A stretch of DNA of 64,000 nucleotides from Euglena gracilis (GCA_039621445.1 CP154957.1:36296696-36360695); one strand, 5' to 3'. Positions 53,501 to 63,509 are shown, counted from the first letter of the stretch. Notes: generated from the letters alone by a model not told the origin. Translations and numbers: made by a program.

Positions 53501-56500
53501 ATGGAAATTCCTTTAGGAGCTCCCCAAGGCCGTTGGAGAGGACGTATAAAAATTTCACCTGCCTCAAAAATGCAACACCAAATGCAAACTTGCAAAGTGA
53601 AGTGGTTGGTTCACCAAGTTGCATCCACTTATGTTTCATTATACAACCACTGTAAGTGTGAAATTGGTCCAAAAATGTGAGGCATGCAAATTTCAGTTGT
53701 CTGAAAGTGGAGAAATATGCCTGCACAGATGCCTGAAAGAAAAAATCGGAGAGACAAAAATATGCAAAAAAATGCGACTTTCACAAAATTTTCATTCTGC
53801 AAAAAAACCAAATTTTGCAAAAAAAATGCACATTTTGGAACATGCAAAAAATGTTCATTTTCAATTTATTTAATTTTTTTATTGTTTAATTTAGTTTATT
53901 ATAATTATGCAGCTTGCATATCCCCCCCCAAAAACGTGCAAATTCGGGGGGGAAAATAATTTCTGCAAAAAAATGATTCCTTGGACCATCATCCATCCAC
54001 CCAAAACATGGGGAAAAAAACTTTTTTCAACTTCTTAAATTTTGACCCCGTTCGACGGTCAGATCGGCCGTTGGCTGTCCCTTAGGCCTGAGGGCGGTCC
54101 TTCAGGGGTGGTTCTCAACAAAAAAAAATAATTCCGTCCCTTTCAGACCGCCCTGCTGCCCCTTCCCCCGTAGGGGGGGGGGGGTCGGCTGGGACCCACT
54201 CTCCACGGACCTGGTCAAGAAAAAAAAACACGCCGGTAACGATCGACGGTTATGGCGGGCTATGGCAGGGCCTGGGCGTGGGTGTTGCCGGTCTGGCGGT
54301 GGCACAGGAGGACGGCCTGGACCACGAGGAACACCTCCCGGCTGGAGACGGCGAGCTGGTCAGCGACGACGCAGACGGTCGCCTGCCGCGGCCCACAGCG
54401 CGTGGCGTCCTTCGGCGGGGCGAGGGCGCCTCGGAGGGTGTTGAACGCCACGGCGATGGCGCGGCGGCAGCCGGCACTGCGTCACCGGGTTTTGGCCAGG
54501 GTGGTCAAATGAAAAGTGTTCCCGGAGGGTCTTGAACCAACTGCTTAGACGGCCTTAAAGGCACTTAAGGGTTTTCGGGCCCAAAAACCGGATCGTCCGC
54601 GGTTTTGGGACCGGCCGTGGTCAAAACCCCCACTGGGAACGACATGGGCCGAACGCAGGACGCGATGGCGCGCACCTGCGCTCGTGAGGACACGTCCGGC
54701 GCGCGCACCTGCGCTTGAGCAGACCCCAAAATCAGGCGCAGGTGCGCACGACAGATCAGTAAGATCAGGCGCAGGTGCGCGCGATCCTACCGTGAGATCG
54801 TGGCAGGTGCCTGGGTGCTGGGGCCCCGGAATGAGTGGCGGCAGGGAGGGGCACACTCTGTTTTGAGGGCGACGCCTGCAGAACCCACCAATCGCTGCAG
54901 GACCGAGAGTCGGTCACCGGAGGACTCCGGAACCCACATCAGGCACACAGGGGCCGCAAGCCCACCGCCGCCGTGCAGGATACCCCCGAGCCAGATGGGC
55001 CCACACCCAGCACCGAACCGCGTGCACCTGCGCCCGGGGACACACACACTTCGGTCGCAGGTGCGCACGATTGGGGTGTGGACGAGGGACCCCGTGGCGT
55101 GGGTTGAACGGCCAGGCCAGAGGGGCTATGCATCCCGCAAGTGTCGTGCGCAGGTGCGCGCGTTGGGGACCCCCCTGGTCGTTGCCCACGGCAGCCCCTG
55201 TTTGAACCCGTGGCCGCACACACACAACGGAACGTTCAGGGAGCGGGTGTGTCCCCCTTGGGACGCGCACTCGTGCGTGGGGGACGTGCGAGCACTCGGT
55301 GTGGGTGGTGCAGCCAGGTGAAGACGTCCGCTACACAACGTCCGACTGCCTCAACGGTGGTGCGGTGCTCGCATTTGCGCTCTGGGGGGCAGTGACGACC
55401 TGCGCCGCCAGCACGGACCCCGAGACGTGGGTCCGAGGGTGACACGGCAGGGCACGAAGGAACCGTGTCCTCAAGTGCAGGTGCGCTCCAGGATGCCCCG
55501 CAACCGGCGCTTCGAGACCCTTGCCACGGGCCCACCGGCGCAGCAGATCAGGCCGATGCCGTCGCAAGGGCCAACCGGAGCAGAGCCCAGGCCTCCTCCA
55601 CTGGCTGCCCCGGGACAGCGCAAAACACCACCTGGGGTGTCACGTGCGCCACCCACAACACCCCTGGAGTCCATCGGTGGCACACATTCGTGACCATCCG
55701 GGGTGTTCCATCCGACCCGGGACACCGAGGACGCCTGCCGTCGTCATCCGGGCGCAGGTGCGCGGGCACCAGGTGGTTTTCCCTTGGAAATTGTGAATAT
55801 TGCGGTCAGTATGAAACCTGCATGATTTTGACAACCGAAGGGTGCGATGGACAGACACTGAGATACAGAACATCCCGGCGGTGCCCGGGACCGGAGTTTG
55901 GTATCCGAAAGTCCCCGAAGGAATTTCCCACGGACGCGATGCAAACCGCGTTTTGAGGACCTTTGCAAAACCATATGGTATTTTGGGCTTTTCGCAACGG
56001 GCAAGGATTGACAATTTGCCAAAATTTTGCGTCTCATTTTACTGGGTCGAAATGGGCAGAATCCAAATTTGGCAGACCGAAACGACAAAAGTCACATTTT
56101 TTTCCTTTGTGAGGGGCTGGTTTCCAATCAGTACAGGCAGTGAGGTCTCGAGAAAATTTCCCCATCCACCGGAGGGCTGCGGAAAGGGGGGTGGCGCCTT
56201 CGATTCCGAACTTTGCATCGCCCCATGATTTCACATTGGCTATCGATGGGATGAGGAAACGACATTTCCTTGCGTTTTCATTTCCCAGGTGAACAGGTCT
56301 GACGGGTGATGCCCCCAGCCCTTCCTCCCCTGAAGAAGTGGCCACGGATTCTGGGTGTCCAGGCTGGGGGACCCAACCAGGTGAAATCGGCGGCCCACAG
56401 GGAGAAGGGGGAGGGCCGTCAGAAAAAGCGGCCCCGACGCCAGTTGCAGGCGGGGTGTGAGTCCGTCCGCAGACACAAGACCCGGGTTCCTGCTTGTTCA

Positions 56501-58247
56501 ACGCTGCCAGCAACCCTGCCCCGACGACCTCCACCACGGGTGAACCTCCGCCGCCTGGGGGCTGGGGAGGTTCAGGAGAAGACCCGGGAGCTATCCAGGA
56601 CTCCGGACAGGGCGCCGGTTGTGGTGGCGTCGGCGGCCGGGGCACCGGGTGTGATCCCCGCAGGGATGGAGCGCGTTGGATTGGCGCGCACCTGCGCACG
56701 AATCTGCCCCTCCCTGCTCCCCATCTTGAAACCCACCCACTGAATGCACAGGAGACACAAGGTATCGTGCGCACCTGCGCGCGTTCGGGCCCAGCTCCCT
56801 CCATACGGTGACGGCGACGGTCCCCGCCCACCGGCCGCCCACCCTCCGCCGTCACCGGAGATTTGCACACCGCCTGGCCGCTGACAGTGGCGGTGCCGCA
56901 GCGGCTGCAGGGAGGGGAGCGGCCTCGAGTGGTGTCGGTCGCACCTGCGCGCGCGGCCACGCCCACAACAGACGTCGCTGCAGTCCTGCCAGGCGGTGCT
57001 GCCCGTCCCGGCCACGCCCGACCCCTCTGGAGGGCTTGGCCGTGGCCCCACAGCCTACCAACGGAGCCTACAAAACCTCCTCCCCCTCAGTCCGGCGAGC
57101 GCACCTGCGCTTGACAGCCCCCCCTTGTGCCCTCGCTGGAATGCCCTCCCGCCCGGTGGGACATCCCCTGTGAGCACACAATCGCGCGCACCTGCGCACG
57201 CAGCACTGTCCCACACACAGGGTTGACTGTAGACTCATGCATGGGGTGGCTGGTCTGGGTAGCACGCACACGAGGGGGGCTGGTCCGGCACGCTCCCCGC
57301 TCCCCTGTCGCACCCCCCCAATGGGGCAAGGATGGCACAATGTGGCCTGGCGGTGAGGTGCCGGCCAGGAGCACTATGGCGGCGGCGACCCACCCTCCCC
57401 CCCCTTTGGCCCTCCGGTCCCACGACACAACCCCCTCCCGATCACACACCTGCGTGGCCCTTGTCGGCCGGGACACTCTGTGCGAACGATTGGGCCGTCC
57501 TGCCTCACCCGCGGCCAAAACACCCCTCCTTTTGGCGAAGAAAAAAACCTCACGAAAACGTTCCCCGAGGAGCACGCCGCCGGCACGCTTTCACCCTCGG
57601 ACTTCGCTGCCCCTCCCTTTTATCTTCCCCAGTTGGTCCCATTCCCTCTTCCCGCCGGCTGCCCAGCCCCGGAACCCCGTGTTTCCTCGCCCGCCTCACA
57701 AACCACACTTTTGAGGACATCCCTCCACCCCCCCCCCTCCAGCCTCGAAAGTGCGCCAAACGCTTTCCGGGGGGGTGCCAAAGAATCAAGCGCAGGTGCT
57801 CGCGAGCCGGCAGGAGAAACGCCTCTGTTTCAAAGCGTCCGCGGTCCGCGGCCTGCTGGGCTTTCAGGCGCGGTCGGGCATTGATTTTTTTTTGATTTCG
57901 GCCGCCGGCGGGGGTTTCAGACACGGCCAGCAACAGTCGGCGGACACCAAAAAAACCGGCCAAAAAAAGCGTCCCGCACAGGTCTGCCGGGGTGCAAACC
58001 CCGGTAAACCAAAAACAGCGGGACACAAAAAACGAGACGCCAGCGCCGGCCAGGGTTTCAAGCACGGCCACCCCCAAAACCGCGGACGCAAAATTGCATT
58101 TGGTGTCCTCGGTCGCACCTGCGCCCAAATTGGAAAAAAACCCTTAAGTGCCTTTAAGGCCGTCTAAGAACTGCCATGTCTGTCTGTGTGTGTGTGTGTG
58201 TTTGTTTGTTTGTTTGACTGCATGCCATGCGTGCATGTGTATGTGCA

Positions 58248-58340
<93 letters not shown>

Positions 58341-61300
58341 GCGTGTGTGTGTGTGCATTGTATTGTGTGTTTCAGATGGGAGGGTTTGAAAAGGCCCCAA
58401 TTAATTACGAAAGGCCAACTGCCCAGGACGCCAGCAACAGCTGTGAGGTCCCCGTCCAGTGCAGGCGCTTTGGCGTGGAGTACAACAGCCGGACGCTGTA
58501 CAGCACGGCACCTAGCACCAGCACGTCCCCGGCCCGCCACCACTGGCCACCACAGCCACCCCCCACGTGCCATATGGAACGTAATCCCGAGCCCATGTTG
58601 CACTCAGGGACCCGCAGGGGCGGCGGGGGCCAGCAGGAGGAAAGCCCCCGGGATGGAGGTCGGGCCGAAGAGGCTGGTCTGCACGAGGGCGGCGTGAACC
58701 GCCGCCACAACGCTCGAGGCGAGGCAGCAGTAGAGGAAGCGGGAGTAGCGCACGGAGGGCAGGCTGACCAGCAGGAGGTTGCTGTGCACACGGGAGGACT
58801 TGCCTGCAGACGCTTCGATGAAATAGAGATGCGTGCACGGATGGGTGTGGACCGCCCAGGAAGTCACTTGTCACCCGACAAGCCAGCGAATGTAAGCCTG
58901 GTGACAACTTTGGGGGAGGGCCCTGTAGAAATGGCAAGTCAGCTGGTGCAGGCCCCAAGGGGACAACTTCCCGAAAAGAACATTCACAGCTGGATGCACT
59001 GGATGCATCCAATCTGTCTGTCCATCCATCGACCTACACAAACATGGGCGCATCCATGCATTCGCATTCGCATTCGCATTTGCATGGGCAGTTGTGCCTT
59101 GCAGACAATGTGCATCGTGATGGTCAGACAAAAATTAGGCAGCACAATTGTGGGGCGACAACAAAAAAGACTGGGTGCAACCATAGAGGATCACTAACCA
59201 GACTTTGTGGAGGCTCCCAGGGCCTCAAGCTGGCTGGAAAAAAGGTGCTGGCTGGACCCCCCCCCCTAGGTGGTGGGATTCCAGGGGGGGAGTCTGGCCA
59301 GCTGGGAGCTGGACCCCACCGGTGCCCAAAAAAAATGCCCAAAACAGCCCAAATCCAGCTTAGTTGGCATTTTTTCTGCCAAACTTGGGAGGTGAAGACC
59401 CAAAACCCATCCAAAAATGCCATTTTGGCCATTTTTTTGACCCCTTTTTTCGGTCCAGCCCACAAATTGTACAGCTCAGCGTTGCGGGGGGGGGGGGGCT
59501 CTTTTCCTAAAAAAACACAGAGACTTTTGGGAAATGCAGCCAATCACTCCCTCAGCCCCAAATGCCACCCTGCTGTCCTGCCCCAAGGAGGCACGCACCA
59601 GGAGAGACTCTCGCTGGGCTGCTCGGCGTCCCCCAGCCGCAGCGCCAGGACCAGGAAGTAGAGGAGCTGCAGCGGGAAGACGAAGGAGGAGAGGTAGTGG
59701 GCCCCGAGGCGGCCCGCCACACGGGGCAGCTGGGCGAGGGGGTCCGCGCCGACCGCCACCCACACCACAAGGGCCGCCACCCGCCACGCCGCGAACACCT
59801 GCGCAACAGCCGGGCAGGGGCGGCGGCGGACAGGCGCGGGGTGGGCCACACAACGTCAGTGATACCTGAGGCACGTCCTCGTTGGTGATCCACGAATGAT
59901 GCGCATTTTTTGTGGAAAGACGGATTCCCGTTTCATTTTTTGGGAGACACACTGCGCGGATGCTTGGGCAGAGAGCACACACAGCGGGCCGGTAGGACGG
60001 GTGGGTGGGGGGGGGGGCTTGGCCAAACGTCAGGACATTGCCCTGCCTGCGCAGCTGTTAAATTAAGCAAGCCTCCACCAAAAACTCACCGCTACCATCC
60101 ACACCCTGGCTCCCCTGGATCGCTGTGGAAAGGTCATTTCCCCATCAGTGGGGAACAGGCTTGATACAATCCAGGGAACTTTCCTTGACTCACGGTTGGA
60201 TTTGATTCTTTTTGGAATTTGTGTTGCTGGCACCATGCAGGCAATCCTGATGTGTATCAATGTCTTGTTATCACACAACTTTTTATTATAAATGTATTGA
60301 TAATATGTTCGCCAAATTTGGTGCCTTCCACACAATACCACAACAGTTGCTCGGAGCATCCCAAAATTTTGAAAGCCAAACTGTAAATGAAGGCCTGGGA
60401 GAGACTTCTTCCCTTTAAAGTTTTTAAAAAACATGGGTTTTAATGAAGGAGGGTGCAAAAAGCAAATTCAAAAGGTCACCTCCCCCAAAGAGTCTTCTTC
60501 AAGACGAGTAGAAATGAAGACCTGAATTGACCGGCGGAAGTGGCATGGTTGTTGTTCTGGCAGCATGGGGAGGGCGGCGGCCAGGCTGAAATGAGTGAAA
60601 TAGAGCCACGCCGGCCCCTGGGCCACTTCCTTGCCGAATTCCAGCTTCCAAACAAAACAGTCAGATCACAAACAAGATCATCACACCGCCAGGGGGGGGG
60701 GGGATTTTCTTCAGGGGGCTCGGGTTTGGGGGGTGGGTGGTGCTACAACACACCCTGAGGCGCCCAAGGTGCCGAGGGCCCGAAAATGGCCTTTTTTCAA
60801 ATGAAAAATTTGCATTGGTTGTCCAGGGCCAGCACCCAAAATTTACGTCCCCCGGGGATGGGGGGGGTGCCTTTGGGGCTTGGAGAAAGAAAAACTGCCC
60901 AGAAGGTCTCGGGATCGAAAATGTGAACCCATCCGCAAGAGGGAGAGATCAGAGAAACCTTGTCAAGCAGAGAAGTATCTCTCCGATAAGTAACCCTTGG
61001 ATGGGTGGACAGTGACCACACGTGACGTGACCACACCACGCCCATTTGCCTGCCCATATCCCCCTGGGGGGTGCGACATTCCTTCAAAAGAAGCCTGATC
61101 AGGATTGTGCTTACCAACCGGGGGGGGGGGTGCCTGCTTTTGGGTGCCTGCCCCTAGCAGGCACACCTTCAGGGGGTCCGGGGGGACCCAGAAAATTTTC
61201 ATTGAAAATAGCCTTTTCCGGGCCCGCGGGGCCGTGGGCGCGAGGGTCTGTGGGGGGGGCCGGCTCTGGGCAGGCACCCCCAAAAACCCTGCCTCCAGGG

Positions 61301-63498
61301 GGGGGTGGGATTGGGTAACACAGCTTGTAGTGGGATATGGGTGCCATAGCCGGCCCCTAGCACCCCTCCCCACGGTGGGTAGGCACCCGACTAAGCACAA
61401 GGCTGCACCTGATTCGGGGGACAGGGGAGATCTTCCACCTTGCTTTGGTGTTTGCCTTGGAGGGGGACCGAAATGGAGCCAGCCCAGCCGGAGCCCAAGA
61501 GGGGCCCAGTCAGGGACTCCAGGGCGTCCAGAAGAGATGCCACCAACCCCAGCGCTGAGTCCGGGGCAGCCCAGGCATTGAACGGCCAAGAAAAACAAAG
61601 AGGGCGGAAAATTTCACACGGGGAACGGGTTTCTGGCATCCTTGGACCGATCACCCATCCACCCAGACTGTCAAACAATGGGGCTTTGACTCTTTCATTT
61701 CGGACCCCATTCGAGCCCCGATCGACCGTTGGCCAGCCCTTGGGCCCAACAGGGGGAAAAAAGTCTCAACGGGAAAAAACACCTCCCGTCCCTCAAGGAC
61801 CACCCTGCCAGGACTGCCCTACAGGACCGACTTGTGGAAGGCCCAGGCTGGGCGGAGCGGAGGGCGGCGTCCAGCCCCTGGAACAGGAGGAACGCGTAGA
61901 ACACGAACGCGCACAGCGCGGTGGCCATCGGGGCGTAGTTGCGCCAGACCCGCAGCAGGCTGACCGACGTCTGGACGTCGTCCTCCGCCGGGAGGATCGC
62001 CTGCAGCGCCTGTGGGGCCCGGACAGGGGGGGATAGAGACGGACGTGCACCGAAGGAAAGGTGCCCACAGGGGTGGTTTGGAGGCGCCCCAGGTGTGTTG
62101 GGGAGTTGTGTGTGTTGTGTGTTGGTGTGTTGACGGGTTGGTGTGGTGATATCTTCTGGGGTTAAGCAGGGGTCGTTGGAGGCGCAAACCCTCGACGTTT
62201 TGTGATTTTCCGATGCTTCTTGAATGGATACGTGATATTGCACACACACATTCTCTCTCTGGGGATGCCCACCCCGCAGTGCCGGCACTGCGTGGCACTG
62301 CGTGGCACCGCGTGGCACTGTGGGCCGTTTAACCCGTATGCAAGCACCTTCAATGATGTAGCGCTATGTAGGCATTTTTATGGTCATTGTTCGACATTTC
62401 TAGCCAGATGTGGTCAAATTGGCCCAAAAAGGCAAAGAGTTGCACAAAACAACCAGAATTGCCCTTGATGGTCCGAAAATTCCAATGATGCAAAAACTTG
62501 GTTTAACGGCCCGCAGTGCCACGCAGTGCACGCAGTGTCACGCAGTGCCACGCAGTGCCCACGCAGTGCCACACGCAGTGCCACACGCAGTGCCACGCAG
62601 TGCCACGCAGTGCCGGCACTGCGGGGTGGGCATCCCCTCTCACACACAAACTCAGTTTGGCCAACATATTGGGCTGAACTGGATCATCAAGCTACGCTAG
62701 GGACGTCATGAGGGAAAGCAAATGCAGTAGAAAGAGCCATTGAGACATATGAGAATCCTCACATCCAAAAACATAAAACTACCCCCCCCCCCCCGATGTC
62801 CAATGACCGGTAACCTCTGTCCTCTGACCGGGGGGGGGGGGTGGTCGTTGGACATAGGGTAGTGACCAAAAAGGTGTCCTCTGACCGGGGGGGGTGGTCG
62901 TTGGACATGGGGTCAAAAGAAAGTTGGTGGGCACCCGGGTCCCTACCCACCCAAAAATGCCCAAATTTTCCCTTCTGGCGCTTCGCGCCGAAAATTTTGG
63001 GCAATTTTGACAAATTTTTGTCCAAAAAAGTGTCAAAAATGGCATTTTGGCCAAATTTTTGGCCAAATTTTGGGCAAAATTTTTCGTCCCGGCGTGAAGC
63101 GCCGGGACCAAAAATTTGGTCAAACCTCCGAAAAGGTGTCCTCTGACCAGGGGGGGGGGTCATTGGACATAGGGGGGTCGTTGGACATAGGGGGGGGAGT
63201 AAAAGAAATTCATGCTGCACAGTCGTTCAGGCCCCTGATAAACCATTTGAGATACACGCATGCACCATGCATAACCAAAGCGAGGGCCCACCTGCCTGAC
63301 AGGCCCGAAAATGAGGGCGACGGTGGCGGCACTGGAGAGCGCCCGGAGCAGCTGAGACCAGCCGGCGGGGGCGCAGCGGGGGGCGGGCCCCGCCCCCAGG
63401 CCGAGGGTGGCCCCGCCGCGGCCGGTGGAGAACAGCAGCGCCAGGAGGGCGACCGCCATGAGGCAGTGCTGGACCACCACCGCCCACAGCGGCGAGCC
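50466..63498 (-). CDS. Multipass membrane protein, unknown family (5' incomplete)
   Basis: Nine exons can be recognised: 63498-63292, 62009-61854, 59801-59609, about 58803-58612, about 58546-58425, 54462-54278, 53198-53112, 52290-52201 and 50507-50466. The gene begins beyond the window. The protein has at least six hydrophobic helices (for example HCLMAVALLALLF, ATALCAFVFYAFLLF, YLSSFVFPLQLLYFLVLALR, NVMLFVSAML and FGFAYYGLVISLY), so it is an integral membrane protein. The end is QIWKAAATFSGGQ. Introns 1, 7, 8 and probably 3 are GT-AG; introns 2, 5 and 6 are nonconventional. Exons 5 to 9 join in phase; the ends of exons 3 to 5 are less certain. I do not recognise the family. Confidence 0.75.
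50510..52195. other. Intron of the membrane gene, repeats only
   Basis: The last GT-AG intron of the membrane gene. It contains a short GT microsatellite (50,668-50,692), repeated 'ggggggtattattt' units (51,100-51,420), G/C runs and the tRNA-like piece. The remaining open frames are low-complexity. Confidence 0.55.
51536..51612 (+). tRNA. tRNA-Ala(TGC)-like 3' half, probable fragment
   Basis: CCTGC-TTTGCAC-GCGGG makes a five-pair anticodon stem with a seven-base loop and anticodon TGC. It is followed at the right distance by GGTGG-TTCGATT-CCGGC, a B-box and T-loop with one or two weak pairs. The 5' half shows no D arm, and the acceptor stem does not pair. It is likely a truncated tRNA gene or a tRNA-derived repeat, inside a GT-AG intron of the membrane gene. 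Confidence 0.4.
52201..52290 (-). CDS. Membrane protein exon H
   Basis: 30 codons: VDWSSYLQFVCQSFGFAYYG, then LVISLYTEAW, between GGGCCACAG and a GT donor (TGG-gttgct). Confidence 0.82.
53112..53198 (-). CDS. Membrane protein exon G
   Basis: 29 codons: NASLPAFVALNVMLFVSAML, then EVERDFYTQ, ending at a GT donor (CAG-gtgtctg). One helix followed by a charged loop. Confidence 0.8.
53199..54277 (-). other. Nonconventional intron, membrane gene F-G
   Basis: 5' GCCCAGGC and 3' GCCTGCCGGC; CAGGC pairs with GCCTG. CAG at +4, CTG at -8, phase 0. Repeats inside include tgcaaaa units (53,400-53,930) and a G run near 54,175. Confidence 0.75.
54278..54462 (-). CDS. Membrane protein exon F
   Basis: Encodes AIAVAFNTLRGALAPPKDAT, then CVVADQLAVSSREVFLVVQ and LCHRQTGNTH. 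Very GC-rich third positions. Both edges are nonconventional; reading straight through would hit a TAG seven codons later. Confidence 0.75.
54544..54575 (+). repeat. Left terminal inverted repeat
   Basis: 32 bases, exact reverse complement of 58,137-58,168; preceded by AACTG. Confidence 0.97.
54670..55765. repeat. Left subterminal GCGCAGGTGCGC motif array
   Basis: Copies at about 54,670 and 54,703 (ACCTG orientation), 54,736 and 54,769 (AGGTG), 55,022 (ACCTG), and 55,055, 55,147, 55,475 and 55,751 (AGGTG). Flanking bases vary, so the 12-mer, with a CACCTG core, is what is conserved. Confidence 0.85.
56680..58125. repeat. Right subterminal GCGCACCTGCGC motif array
   Basis: Copies at about 56,686, 56,770, 56,940, 57,099, 57,183, a weak one at 57,446, one reversed at 57,789 and one at 58,111. 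The prevailing orientation is opposite to the left array, as expected for end-recognition sites. Confidence 0.85.
58137..58168 (-). repeat. Right terminal inverted repeat
   Basis: 32 bases, followed by AACTG, the second copy of the target duplication. Confidence 0.97.
58190..58355. repeat. GT microsatellite just outside the transposon
   Basis: (GT)n with gtgc variants over about 165 bp, starting some 20 bp after the right end of the transposon, still within the same intron. Confidence 0.95.
58425..58546 (-). CDS. Membrane protein exon E
   Basis: Encodes WWRAGDVLVLGAVLYSVRLL, then YSTPKRLHWTGTSQLLLAS. The low-coordinate edge is set by end-pairing with the intron that carries the transposon; the upper edge is approximate. 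Confidence 0.7.
58612..58803 (-). CDS. Membrane protein exon D
   Basis: Follows a classic CGTCTGCAG acceptor. Encodes KSSRVHSNLLLVSLPSVRYS, then RFLYCCLASSVVAAVHAALV with one helix. The 3' end is not settled: a GT at 58,611 or an earlier nonconventional edge near GTGCAG are possible. Confidence 0.6.
59609..59801 (-). CDS. Membrane protein exon C
   Basis: 64 codons plus one base: QVFAAWRVAALVVWVAVGAD, then PLAQLPRVAGRLG and HYLSSFVFPLQLLYFLVLAL. Two helices. The 5' edge is fixed by end-pairing; the 3' edge (donor GAGA-gtctctc) is a best guess from phase. Confidence 0.75.
59802..61853 (-). other. Nonconventional intron, membrane gene B-C (~2 kb)
   Basis: 5' GCCCAGCCTGG and 3' CCCGGCTGTTGCG; CAGCC pairs with GGCTG and, past a mismatch, GG with CC. 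CAG at +4, CTG at -8. It contains G/C-tract repeats, including a GTGCCTGCCCCTAGCAGGCAC hairpin near 61,140. Confidence 0.78.
61854..62009 (-). CDS. Membrane protein exon B
   Basis: 52 codons: ALQAILPAEDDVQTSVSLLR, then WRNYAPMATALCAFVFYAFL and LFQGLDAALRS. Acceptor CCCCACAG; the 3' edge is nonconventional (gcccagcc). Confidence 0.82.
62230..62640. repeat. CACGCAGTGC repeats and inverted flanks
   Basis: Units of 'gtggcactgc' at 62,290-62,325 reappear inverted as 'gcagtgccac' at 62,512-62,610, with 'gccggcactgcg' cores at both ends (62,281 and 62,612). The outer flanks, 'gggatgcccaccccgcagtg' at about 62,261 and its complement near 62,615, also match, so this is a foldback unit of about 380 bp inside the first intron. 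Confidence 0.75.
62640..63290. repeat. Dispersed G/C-tract repeats
   Basis: Two or more 'tcctctgaccgggggggg...cgttggacat' units (62,818-62,905 and 63,130-63,195) bracket an A/T-rich segment with GGCGCTTCGCGCC and CCGGCGTGAAGCGCCGG hairpins. Part of the first intron of the membrane gene. Confidence 0.7.
63292..63498 (-). CDS. Membrane protein exon A
   Basis: 69 codons from GSPLWAVVVQHCLMAVALL to LSSAATVALIFGPVRQ, between CCCCCAG and a GT donor (CAG-gtgggcc). It carries two probable helices with a Gly/Pro/Ala loop between them. Confidence 0.8.
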
Positions 63499-63509
63499 CT
63501 GGGGGGGTG

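Larger units (their letters stand above)
54544..58168. mobile_element. DNA transposon with 32-bp TIRs and 5-bp target duplication
   Basis: A 3,625-bp element. The two ends are perfect 32-bp inverted repeats starting CTTAGACGGCCTTAAAGGCA (54,544-54,575 and 58,137-58,168). AACTG lies immediately outside both ends (54,539-54,543 and 58,169-58,173), a 5-bp target duplication. Both arms are GC-rich and dotted with about 17 copies of a 12-bp motif, GCGCACCTGCGC or its complement; the middle (about 55,780-56,310) is less GC-rich. No transposase motif is recognised, and the longest frames (about 310 codons, 56,034-56,966) look like composition artefacts. It is probably non-autonomous. The motif array recalls the subterminal transposase-binding sites of CACTA-type elements, but a 5-bp duplication does not fit CACTA; the superfamily is open. 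Confidence 0.92.
54463..58424 (-). other. Nonconventional intron with transposon (~4 kb)
   Basis: 5' GGGCAGTTGGC and 3' GCCGGCTGCCGCC; CAGTTGGC pairs with GCCGGCTG through two G-U pairs. CAG at +4, CTG at -8, and the phase (1 then 2) fits. It contains the 3.6-kb DNA transposon and a GT microsatellite. Confidence 0.75.

Noticed and set aside
54260-54451. Exon F read as the last exon of a separate gene, ending at a TAG
   Set aside because: The paired gcccaggc/gcctgccggc ends and the phase match join it to exon G of the membrane gene; the TAG is inside that intron.
56034-56966. 310-codon ORF as the transposase of the DNA transposon
   Set aside because: Proline/glycine/arginine-rich composition following the GC-rich arms, no catalytic motif, and equally open frames on the other strand.
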